Source of the DNA: JANNXQ01 sp031425095 | Lineage (GTDB): Bacteria; Verrucomicrobiota; Verrucomicrobiia; Chthoniobacterales; Chthoniobacteraceae | Assembly (NCBI GenBank): GCA_031425095.1 | Contig: JANPIS010000339.1 | Location: forward strand, 1 to 5,123 | DNA: 5,123 nt | Reading direction: 5' to 3' | Shown here: positions 1 through 5,123 of the stretch, one piece after another | Layout: every line of letters begins with the position of its first letter | How positions within the stretch are numbered: position 1 is the first letter of the stretch | Notes under the pieces: generated by a model | What the model was told of the DNA's origin: nothing | Database searches by the model: none | Seen by the model: the letters and a program-made list of their open reading frames with translations, nothing else | Position numbers and translations under genes: made by a program

Positions 1-408
1 TACCAGATCCGCGACGACCTCAGCGATCTCGGCGCGAGTGGCGAAACGAACGACATCGCCGGTCTCCGCCCCAGCCTGCTCCTCGCCGTCGCCTACGAAC
101 GCGCACAAGGCGATCAGAAGACCGCGCTCGAAGCCCACTGGCGCCGCCTCTCCACCGCCAGCCCCGCTGAGATCGAAGCCCTGTATCTCGAACTCGCCGC
201 CGACGAGCGCTGCCGCACGCTGCTCGAGAGTTACAAGGAACAGGCGATCCGCACTCTCCGCGACGTGGACAACGCGAACCTCAAGGGCCTGCTCCGCCGC
301 GTCATTGGCAAGATTTTCAACGACACGGAGATCAAAGGCTGGTGCAAGGAATTCGAGCAAAAGAGCACCGCCCGCGCCCTCGAACTCGACGCCGCCGTCA
401 GTAGCTGA
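1..408 (+). CDS. Polyprenyl diphosphate synthase family protein, C-terminal part (5' end outside window)
   Basis: The reading frame is open from base 1 and ends at TGA 406-408, giving 135 visible residues. The fragment begins with YQIRDDLSDLG. This matches the second aspartate-rich motif of trans-isoprenyl diphosphate synthases (Q-x-x-D-D-x-x-D), whose aspartates bind Mg2+ and the diphosphate of isopentenyl diphosphate. The family condenses allylic diphosphates with isopentenyl diphosphate to C15-C50 chains in the cytosol. After the motif the usual G-K-x-T-x-P segment is absent. In its place is GLRPSLLLAVAYERA, followed by a mostly helical tail. About 125 residues follow the motif, longer than the roughly 70 in short FPP synthases such as E. 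coli IspA. The first Asp-rich motif lies outside the window, so activity and chain length cannot be judged. By context it may supply the substrate for the cyclase at 2305-4062. A squalene/phytoene synthase is less likely because the motif spacing fits the trans-prenyl synthases better. Confidence 0.82.
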   Translation, partial: YQIRDDLSDLGASGETNDIAGLRPSLLLAVAYERAQGDQKTALEAHWRRLSTASPAEIEALYLELAADERCRTLLESYKEQAIRTLRDVDNANLKGLLRRVIGKIFNDTEIKGWCKEFEQKSTARALELDAAVSS

Positions 409-415
409 CTTTTTT
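397..415 (+). terminator. Short inverted repeat with T-tract at convergent gene ends; possible weak terminator
   Basis: GTCAG (397-401) and CTGAC (405-409) are perfect inverted arms around a 3-base loop, followed by six T residues (410-415). The arms contain the stop codons of both converging genes: TGA 406-408 on the + strand and TGA read 400-398 on the minus strand. The layout resembles an intrinsic terminator for the + strand gene. The stem has only five base pairs with two A/T pairs, so it would be weak. No T-tract follows in the minus direction. Confidence 0.3.
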
Positions 416-880
416 CGGCAGCGTTTTTGCCGCTTCGATCCATTCGCCGACCTGCTTTTCCGCCGGCACCCGGCCGGTGAGTTCTTTCGCGTCGTTCACT
501 TCCTTGAGCTTCGCGGTGAGATTCGCGGCGTTGCGTTGCGCGAGTTCGGCCACGGTATTCACGCCCGCCGCTTCGAGCAGTTCCGCGGTCTGCCCGGCGA
601 TGCCTTTGATGCGGAAGAGATCCGCGTAGTTCACAAACTTCAGGATCTGCGTCTCGCCCACGCCGCTCTTCTCCGCGAGTTCGGCGCGGCCCTTGGGCGT
701 GGCGCCCTTCTCCAGCAGTTCGTCCACGTTCGCGACCCCCGCCGTTTTCAGCTTCGCTTCCGTAGCTTCGGCGATCCCCTGGATGGAAGTGAGGCTGCCT
801 TTCGGGGCTTTCGGCTTTTCCGCAGCTTGCAGGCTCAGAGTGGCGAGGATGGCGACGGCGCAGGCGAAGGTCGTTTTCAT
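398..880 (-). CDS. Exported helix-hairpin-helix protein, DUF4332-like
   Basis: This is a 160-residue protein reading from ATG 880-878 to TGA 400-398. Residues 1-20 look like a Sec signal peptide: MKTT, a hydrophobic stretch FACAVAILATLSL, and a likely signal peptidase I site near LQA-AE. The mature part is alpha-helical and carries two helix-hairpin-helix-like repeats. One is at about 30-59 (LTSIQGIAEATEAKLKTAGV) and one at about 88-116 (LFRIKGIAGQTAELLEAAGV). Each has the pattern I-x-G-I-A followed by a helix and A-G-V. The order of repeats, length and spacing fit DUF4332, a family of unknown function. No cysteine remains after the signal peptide. The gene is convergent with the prenyl synthase (11-base overlap) and divergent from the toroid gene at 998. 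No clear Shine-Dalgarno precedes the start. HhH domains usually bind nucleic acid, but export points to a protein-protein or structural role (inference). Confidence 0.83.
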   Translation of the reverse strand: MKTTFACAVAILATLSLQAAEKPKAPKGSLTSIQGIAEATEAKLKTAGVANVDELLEKGATPKGRAELAEKSGVGETQILKFVNYADLFRIKGIAGQTAELLEAAGVNTVAELAQRNAANLTAKLKEVNDAKELTGRVPAEKQVGEWIEAAKTLPKKVSY

Positions 881-997
881 GATGCGATGAGATTAGCCCA
901 TGGGTGGTCGGCGGCGAGCGCGAAATCGGCGCGAGCTTGCTGCCGCTGGCCGTGTTTCCTAGCGTCCACGGATGCCCCATCGCCGCACTCTTCACCC
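881..997. other. Divergent intergenic region between the DUF4332 gene and the terpenoid operon
   Basis: This 117-base spacer separates two divergently read starts, so it should hold promoters for both. I see no convincing sigma-70 -35/-10 pair on either strand, no clear operator and no Shine-Dalgarno next to either start. A weak TAATCT lies close to the minus-strand start without a matching -35 box. The role is inferred from position only. Confidence 0.4.
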
Positions 998-1885
998 GTG
1001 AGTCTGCGTCTGGAAATGCTTCAGGTCGCGCGGCTCGCGCCAAAAGCGCTCAGCGATTCCGCCGACTTGGTGCGGGCGTTTTTCGAACGGCAGTTCACTG
1101 CCGCGGGCGGAGCCTGTGATCGCGATGGCCGCCCGGATCTCTATTACACCATCTTTGCGCTCGCCGGTCGGCAAGCCCTGCAGATGGAGCCCACGCCGGG
1201 TCTTCTGGAGCCGTGGCTCCGGACCTTCGGCGATGGGACGGAACTCGATTTTGTTCACCTCGGAGCGCTCGCCCGCTGCTGGGCCGCGATCGGTCTGGAG
1301 AAAATGCCCGAAGGCCTCTCCGATTCGATCCTGGCGCGGCTCGAAGCACACCGGTCCCGCGATGGCGGCTACGATGCCGACTCCGGTTCGGAGTTCGGAA
1401 ACGCCTACGGCTGCTTCGTCGCGCTCGGCGCGTATCAGGACTTGCGGCGCGAAATGCCCGAGCCGCTCCGCATGGTGCAGTGCCTCAAATTCCTCGAAAC
1501 ACCCGACGGCGCATGGGCGAATGCGCGCGGCCTCCGCGTCGGCTCGACGAATGCCACCGCTGCTGCCGTCACGCTGCTCCACCAGCTCGGCGTCCCGGTG
1601 AACGCCATCGTCGGCGACTGGCTCCTCGCGCAGGCGCACCCCGACGGCGGCTTTCTCGCCATGCCCAGGGCCCCACTGCCGGACCTGCTCTCGACCGCAA
1701 CCACGCTGCATGCACTTTCCTGCCTCGACCGCGAAGTGCCCGCGCCAATTCGCGAACGTTGCCTCGATTTCATCGACACACTGTGGAGCGCCGAGGGCGG
1801 CTTTCACGGCCACTGGGCCGATGACCACCTCGATGCCGAATACACCTTCTACGGGCTGCTCGCGCTCGGGCATCTCAGCGTCTAG
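998..1885 (+). CDS. Alpha-toroid protein of the prenyltransferase/squalene-cyclase repeat superfamily
   Basis: This is a 295-residue protein, apparently soluble with no signal peptide. I chose GTG 998 because it gives the N-terminus MSLRLEMLQVARLAPKAL, and the LRLEMLQVARLAPK segment appears to belong to the family. ATG 1016 would cut into it, and the open frame further upstream runs antisense to the DUF4332 gene. Inner-helix repeats of an alpha/alpha barrel are visible: DLYYTIFALAG, VHLGALARCWAAIG, NAYGCFVALGAY, TNATAAAVTLLHQLG, STATTLHALSCLD and AEYTFYGLLALG. Gly-rich turns lie between them (RDGGYDAD, PDGAWAN, PDGGFLAM, AEGGFHGH). This resembles beta subunits of protein prenyltransferases, but the zinc ligands seem absent. 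D229 is followed by LL where D-x-C is expected, and Tyr282 sits where the C-terminal His is expected. No aligned D-x-D-D cyclase motif is seen. It may be a non-catalytic partner or prenyl-chain binder. It heads the operon, 12 bases before the DCC gene. Confidence 0.85.
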   Translation: MSLRLEMLQVARLAPKALSDSADLVRAFFERQFTAAGGACDRDGRPDLYYTIFALAGRQALQMEPTPGLLEPWLRTFGDGTELDFVHLGALARCWAAIGLEKMPEGLSDSILARLEAHRSRDGGYDADSGSEFGNAYGCFVALGAYQDLRREMPEPLRMVQCLKFLETPDGAWANARGLRVGSTNATAAAVTLLHQLGVPVNAIVGDWLLAQAHPDGGFLAMPRAPLPDLLSTATTLHALSCLDREVPAPIRERCLDFIDTLWSAEGGFHGHWADDHLDAEYTFYGLLALGHLSV

Positions 1886-1897
1886 CTTCGATCCGCG

Positions 1898-2308
1898 ATG
1901 AAACACACGGTCCTCTACGACGACGAATGTCCGCTCTGCACTTTCCAGATGAAGCTGCTGAGCTGGCTGGATTGGTTTCACGCGCTCGCGCTCGTGCCGC
2001 TCTCCGATCCGCGCGCACAGGAGATCGCGCCGCAGCTCACGCGGGAAGATCTGCTCGAGGCGATCCATTGCGTCACGCCGGAGCGCAAGGTGCATCGCGG
2101 CGCACGGGCCATCCGCTTCGTCGGGATGCGGCTCCCGCTGCTCGTGCCGGTCGCGCTGTTTCTGTGGATTCCCGGCGTCATTCAGATCGCGGAAATCATC
2201 TACGCTTTCGTGAGCCGGAATCGCCTTTGGCTGAGCCGCATCTTCGGCTGCAAGGAGGCGTGCTCCATCCTGCCGGCGCGCAAGCGCGAGCAGGATAAGC
2301 TGGCGTGA
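1898..2308 (+). CDS. DCC-family (DUF393) thiol-disulfide oxidoreductase-like protein
   Basis: This is a 136-residue protein, within the usual DCC family length. The N-terminus VLYDDECPLCTFQM carries the family signature: a thioredoxin-like first strand followed by D8-x-x-C11-x-x-C14. A second hydrophobic part (residues about 79-105, LPLLVPVALFLW onward) could be a buried helix or a membrane-associated segment. The C-terminal region has C118 and C122 (GCKEAC). A C-terminal Cys is common in the family, and the pair makes a second CxxxC. The family is predicted to be redox-active, but no reaction is firmly assigned. The gene lies 12 bases after the toroid gene, and its stop is inside the GTGA overlap with the cyclase gene. 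Cotranscription and coupled translation therefore place it in the same pathway. No Shine-Dalgarno precedes ATG 1898. A basic C-terminus (PARKREQDK) ends the protein. Confidence 0.88.
   Translation: MKHTVLYDDECPLCTFQMKLLSWLDWFHALALVPLSDPRAQEIAPQLTREDLLEAIHCVTPERKVHRGARAIRFVGMRLPLLVPVALFLWIPGVIQIAEIIYAFVSRNRLWLSRIFGCKEACSILPARKREQDKLA
2292..2308 (+). promoter_or_regulatory. Translational coupling site: AGGA plus GTGA start/stop overlap
   Basis: AGGA at 2292-2295 lies nine bases before GTG 2305-2307. The GTG overlaps the TGA stop (2306-2308) of the DCC gene as GTGA. This sets the cyclase start and suggests that ribosomes finishing the DCC protein re-initiate on the cyclase. The next in-frame candidate, ATG at codon 21 (MNPRG), would remove the first helix and has no better ribosome site. 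Confidence 0.65.
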
Positions 2309-4062
2309 GCGGATCGCGGCTCGAGAGGGCGCTCCGCGTCGCAGCCGAGGCGCTGCTGGCGGAGATGAATCCGCGCGGCCACTGGAGCGGCCAGCTCTCG
2401 GCCAGCGCGCTCTCGACGGCGACGGCGGTAATCGCGCTCACGGCGATCGGCGACGACCGGGATCGTGGGTTGATCGCCGGCGGGCTGCGCTGGCTTTCCG
2501 AGAATGCGAACGCCGACGGTGGCTGGGGCGATACCGTGAAGAGTAAGTCGAACATCAGCACGACGGCGCTCTGCTGGGCGGCATTCGGCGCAGCGCGGGC
2601 GGATGACGAATATCGCGCGAAGGTTTCGGGTGCGGAGGTTTGGCTCGCGGCAGCGAGCGCTCCGCGCGAACTCCCGGTTGCCATCGCCGACCGCTACGGC
2701 AAGGACCGCACTTTTTCTGTCCCGATCCTGATGACTCTCGCGCTCAGCGGGCGCATCGGATGGGAGCACGTGATGCCGCTCCCCTTCGAACTTGCGGCGC
2801 TACCGCATCAGCTTTTCGGCGCACTGCAATTGCCCGTTGTGAGCTATGCGCTGCCTGCGCTGATCGCGATCGGTCAGACGATCCATCACCACCGACCCAG
2901 CCGAAACCCGCTCGCACGCTCGATTCGTGCAGCGACGAAAGCGTGGACGCTGCGGGTGCTGGAGTCGATCCAGCCGGACAATGGTGGCTTCCTCGAAGCC
3001 ACGCCGCTCACGAGCTTCGTCACCATGAGTCTCGCGTCGATGGGTCTCGCGCAGCATCCGGTCGCGCGCAAAGGAGCAGACTTTCTCCGCGCGTCGGCGC
3101 AGCCGGATGGAAGCTGGGCAATCGATACGAATCTCGCGACCTGGGTCACGACCCTCGCGATCAAGGCACTCCCGCGCGAAGCGTTCACGCCGGAGCAGCG
3201 CCTCACCCTGCGCGAGTGGCTGCTCAGCCAGCAGTATCAGGTCGAGCATCCCTACACGCATGCCGCTCCCGGTGGTTGGGCGTGGACCGATCTCTCCGGC
3301 GGCGTGCCGGACGCCGATGACACGCCCGGCGCGCTGCTGGCCTTGCTCGAACTCGGCGCGGTGAATCCGGAAACGCTCGCCGCTGGCGTGGCTGGCGTGC
3401 GGTGGCTGCTCGGTCTGCAAAATCGTGACGGTGGCATCCCCACCTTCTGTCGCGGCTGGGGTGCGCTGCCCTTCGACCGCAGCAGCCCGGATCTCACCGC
3501 GCACACGCTCCGCGCGTGGAGCGCATGGCACGTGCATCTTCCCGCGGAACTCCGCCCGCGACTCGATCGCGCGATCACGCGCGCCCAGGAATTCCTAGTC
3601 CGTACGCAACGCCCGGACGGCACCTGGCTCCCGCTCTGGTTCGGCAACGAACATTCCCCCGACGACGAAAACTTCACCTACGGCACCGCCCACGTGCTCA
3701 CCTCGCTCCGCGAACTCGACGGACGTGGCTACGCCCTTCCAGATGGCTTGCTCACGCGTGTCGCGAGTCGTCTCGCGGAGATGCAGAATGCGGACGGTGG
3801 TTGGAGCGGTGGCGCCGGCGGTCCGTCGTCGGTGGAGGAAACGGCCCTCGTTCTGGAGGCGCTCGCCGGCACCGCGCAGCAGCAGGCGACGGAGCGTGGC
3901 GTGGAGTGGCTCGTCGCGCGTGTCGAGTCCGGCGCCTGGCGCGAAGCTGCGCCGATCGGCTTCTACTTTGCGAAGCTCTGGTACTACGAGGAGTGCTACC
4001 CACTCGTTTTCACCGTCGGCGCGCTGCGCAAAGTGGCGGCGTTGGAGCGCATTCTTGGTTGA
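2305..4062 (+). CDS. Class II terpene cyclase, squalene-hopene cyclase-like
   Basis: This is a 585-residue protein. The motif D336-A337-D338-D339-T340 matches the D-x-D-D-T catalytic site of class II triterpene cyclases, where the middle Asp protonates a terminal alkene or epoxide to start polycyclisation. QW-type repeats typical of the alpha/alpha-barrel halves occur along the chain. They are W63-DGGWG75, ESIQPDNGGF (220-229), FLRASAQPDGSW (260-271), WLLGLQNRDGG (367-377), FLVRTQRPDGTW (430-441) and EMQNADGGW (to W500). The TYGTAHVLTSL segment and the C-terminal IGFYFAKLWYYEECYP (from 551) parallel the late YGT and GFP regions of squalene-hopene cyclase. It is shorter than usual (about 630-720 residues), and the active-site alanine of DxDDTA is proline here. 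Typical family members are monotopic membrane enzymes. Substrate could be squalene or a linear C20-C35 prenyl chain; this cannot be told from sequence. It is the last gene of the operon. Confidence 0.87.
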   Translation: MSGSRLERALRVAAEALLAEMNPRGHWSGQLSASALSTATAVIALTAIGDDRDRGLIAGGLRWLSENANADGGWGDTVKSKSNISTTALCWAAFGAARADDEYRAKVSGAEVWLAAASAPRELPVAIADRYGKDRTFSVPILMTLALSGRIGWEHVMPLPFELAALPHQLFGALQLPVVSYALPALIAIGQTIHHHRPSRNPLARSIRAATKAWTLRVLESIQPDNGGFLEATPLTSFVTMSLASMGLAQHPVARKGADFLRASAQPDGSWAIDTNLATWVTTLAIKALPREAFTPEQRLTLREWLLSQQYQVEHPYTHAAPGGWAWTDLSGGVPDADDTPGALLALLELGAVNPETLAAGVAGVRWLLGLQNRDGGIPTFCRGWGALPFDRSSPDLTAHTLRAWSAWHVHLPAELRPRLDRAITRAQEFLVRTQRPDGTWLPLWFGNEHSPDDENFTYGTAHVLTSLRELDGRGYALPDGLLTRVASRLAEMQNADGGWSGGAGGPSSVEETALVLEALAGTAQQQATERGVEWLVARVESGAWREAAPIGFYFAKLWYYEECYPLVFTVGALRKVAALERILG

Positions 4063-4201
4063 GCCTAAGTGCGCTCCACGGGCGACTTACCGCGCTGAGC
4101 GCGAAGGGTGATTGGTGCCGTCTGCATCCGGCATGCCTAGAGATTCGTACGCAGTGTTAGAACGCGATTGCTTGCCGTCAAACTCTCCACCCTCGACCCC
4201 C
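4063..4201. other. Non-coding gap with small palindromes; no gene seen
   Basis: No credible gene is visible in this 139-base gap. CGCGCTGAGCGCG (4091-4103) is an inverted repeat that could form a five-pair GC stem with a TGA loop. It has no T-tract behind it, so an intrinsic terminator is doubtful. GGCATGCC (4130-4137) is a short perfect palindrome. A promoter for the downstream pair is expected here. TAGAAC (4158-4163) resembles a -10 box but has no recognisable -35 partner. Confidence 0.4.
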
Positions 4202-4417
4202 ATGCAATCGACCCAACTCAAACAGGTCAGTCAGCTTTGCTTGATCCTCGGCTTTGCATCGATCCTCGGATCGATCGCCATTTGGTTTCTGACCGGGGGT
4301 AATACGCCTGACGCGCAGGCCCACGCAGAGCGCTTCGGAATTTTCGTCGGATTGTGGGCGCCGACGTTCTTTATCCTTTCAAATCGTTTTGATCGCTACG
4401 CGGAGAAAAAGGGGTGA
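4202..4417 (+). CDS. Small two-helix membrane protein of unknown function
   Basis: This is a 71-residue protein from ATG 4202 to TGA 4415-4417. The frame is open further upstream, from TTG 4112, but the added residues (SASGMPRDSYAVLERD and beyond) are not hydrophobic or repeat-like. The ATG places a short polar N-terminus (MQSTQLKQVSQ) directly before the first membrane helix. Two hydrophobic segments are seen. Residues 12-30 contain LCLILGFASILGSIAIWFL, and about 48-63 contain FGIFVGLWAPTFFILS. Between them is a polar loop (TGGNTPDAQAHAER), and the tail is basic (RFDRYAEKKG). The compact AERFGIFVGLWAPTFF stretch looks conserved, but I cannot name a family. It is eight bases upstream of the lipoprotein gene, with the Shine-Dalgarno of that gene covering its stop codon. 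The two are probably cotranscribed envelope proteins. Confidence 0.78.
   Translation: MQSTQLKQVSQLCLILGFASILGSIAIWFLTGGNTPDAQAHAERFGIFVGLWAPTFFILSNRFDRYAEKKG
4411..4417 (+). promoter_or_regulatory. Ribosome binding site overlapping the upstream stop codon
   Basis: GGGGTGA contains GGTGA, complementary to the 3' end of 16S rRNA, and sits eight bases before ATG 4426. Its last three bases are the stop codon of the small membrane protein. This supports ATG 4426 as the lipoprotein start and suggests coupled translation of the pair. It is the clearest Shine-Dalgarno in the window. Confidence 0.55.
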
Positions 4418-4425
4418 GTCCGGCG

Positions 4426-5123
4426 ATGAGCAAGATCGGTGTCGGCTTGGCATTGGGCGTTCTCGTCGGTTGCTTTGCAGGTTGCGCCTCCCCGCAGATT
4501 AGCTCGCGCGAAGTTCGGCGGTCCGAGCGCGCGGCCATGGATCTGGTCTCCGCGGCCCGCGATGCTCACGGAGCGAAAGCGTTTCGCAAAGCGCGGGAGA
4601 TACACGTCCGCTACGAAGGAAAGTGGGCGGCGATCGGTCCGCGCTTCCAGCCCATCCTCGCCGATACCGCGTTCCGCCGCGCCTCTACGGAACGGATCAA
4701 CGTGAAGGAGCGAAGCATGGTGCAGACGCACATCGGCCCGACTGGCACGAAGCTCGTGATCCGCCCGCCCGGTGCAGTGAGTGTAAAGTACAATGGCCAA
4801 CTCACAGAGGATGCGGAAGTGAAGCGGGCCGCGGCGCTTGTCGCGGATGCGTACACGCTCTTTCTGCTCGGTCCCTTTTACTTTGACCGTCCGGGCGTGA
4901 CGTTGGCTTCGGATGGCACGGGCACAGTAGATGGCGCGGTGTGCGACGAAGTGCTGGCCGTTTTGCGGCCCGGCTTCGGCGTAGCCGAGGAGGATCGTGT
5001 GATTCTTTCCATTGATCGTGCGACGAAGCAGCTTCGGCGCGTGCGAATGACGCTCAACGGTCTCGAAAGTACGCGCGGTGCGGAAGTGGATGTCACCTTC
5101 CGTGATTTCCGCACGATCGATGG
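4426..5123 (+). CDS. Lipoprotein with LolA/LolB-like features, 3' end outside window
   Basis: The frame from ATG 4426 is open through the window edge, giving 232 visible residues and no stop. The N-terminus MSKIGVGLALGVLVGC is a lipoprotein signal, with two possible lipoboxes: LVGC at Cys16 and FAGC at Cys20. FAGC followed by Ala-Ser is the more ordinary lipidation context. The mature part opens with a helix, then AARDAHG (43-49) and YEGKW (63-67). Alternating beta-like segments follow, ending in DRVILSIDRATKQLRRVRMT and VTFRDFRTID. Helix then strands, with D-x-x-x-x-I-D and late F-x-D-F-R-x-I-D motifs, recalls the half-barrel lipid-binding fold of LolA/LolB and related domains. That assignment is by pattern only and is tentative. 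If right, the protein would sit in the periplasm or at a membrane and bind hydrophobic ligands. It follows the two-helix protein by eight bases. Confidence 0.8.
   Translation, partial: MSKIGVGLALGVLVGCFAGCASPQISSREVRRSERAAMDLVSAARDAHGAKAFRKAREIHVRYEGKWAAIGPRFQPILADTAFRRASTERINVKERSMVQTHIGPTGTKLVIRPPGAVSVKYNGQLTEDAEVKRAAALVADAYTLFLLGPFYFDRPGVTLASDGTGTVDGAVCDEVLAVLRPGFGVAEEDRVILSIDRATKQLRRVRMTLNGLESTRGAEVDVTFRDFRTID

Noticed and set aside
38..997. In-frame upstream extension of the toroid gene by 320 codons
   Set aside because: It runs antisense through the DUF4332 gene and out of frame over the prenyl synthase. The translation is Ser/Arg/Phe-rich with no family pattern. Family-like sequence begins at GTG 998.
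992..2095. Long minus-strand open frame of 367 codons
   Set aside because: It lies wholly antisense to the toroid and DCC genes, which have clear motifs. Its translation shows no domain, as expected of a GC-rich shadow frame.
2200..2769. Overlapping minus-strand open frames over the cyclase start
   Set aside because: The translations are Arg/Ala/Ser-rich without motifs and lie opposite the well-supported cyclase and DCC coding frames.
4091..4103. CGCGCTGAGCGCG palindrome as an intrinsic terminator of the terpenoid operon
   Set aside because: The stem is very short and no T-tract follows. Such GC palindromes are common by chance in GC-rich DNA.
3516..4160. Plus-strand 214-codon frame overlapping the cyclase C-terminus
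   Set aside because: It is a different frame of the cyclase gene, Arg-rich and without recognisable sequence, while the cyclase frame continues with QW motifs to 4062.
4112..4201. Longer 101-residue version of the small membrane protein from TTG 4112
   Set aside because: The extra 30 residues look like translated intergenic sequence and TTG is a poor start. ATG 4202 sits properly before the first membrane helix.
4396..4800. Minus-strand 134-codon frame opposite the lipoprotein
   Set aside because: The + strand frame from 4426 has a lipoprotein signal, a good ribosome site and stays open to the window edge. The minus frame has none of these.

Overview
The window is GC-rich and densely coding. 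It looks like a bacterial chromosome from the Planctomycetota/Verrucomicrobiota side of the tree, most likely Verrucomicrobiota. That placement is inferred from the gene families: a class II terpene cyclase with a DADDTPG active site, a companion alpha-toroid protein, an unusual polyprenyl synthase and a secreted DUF4332 protein. Several starts also lack an obvious Shine-Dalgarno sequence. There is no 16S or other phylogenetic marker, so the assignment is moderate at best. No tRNA, rRNA, CRISPR array, insertion sequence or phage gene was seen.

Left part (1-997). The window opens inside a + strand gene for the C-terminal part of a trans-polyprenyl diphosphate synthase (1-408). It meets, tail to tail and with an 11-base overlap, a minus-strand gene for a small exported helix-hairpin-helix protein of the DUF4332 type (398-880). 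A 117-base divergent spacer (881-997) follows.

Centre (998-4062). Three + strand genes form a tight operon. The first is an alpha/alpha-toroid protein of the prenyltransferase/squalene-cyclase repeat superfamily (998-1885). Twelve bases later comes a DCC-family (DUF393) thiol-disulfide oxidoreductase-like protein (1898-2308). This overlaps by four bases (GTGA) a 585-residue class II terpene cyclase related to squalene-hopene cyclase (2305-4062). With the upstream prenyl synthase this suggests a cyclic terpenoid locus: chain elongation by the synthase, protonation-initiated cyclisation by the DADD enzyme, and two accessory proteins of unknown role. The product cannot be read from the sequence.

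Right part (4063-5123). A 139-base non-coding gap is followed by a second, apparently unrelated unit. It holds a 71-residue protein with two membrane segments (4202-4417) and, eight bases on, a lipoprotein with a LolA/LolB-like look (4426 to the window edge, incomplete).

The best candidate for something undescribed is the terpenoid locus. It combines a prenyl synthase without the usual sequence after its second Asp-rich motif, an alpha-toroid lacking the zinc ligands of protein prenyltransferases, and a translationally coupled DCC protein.
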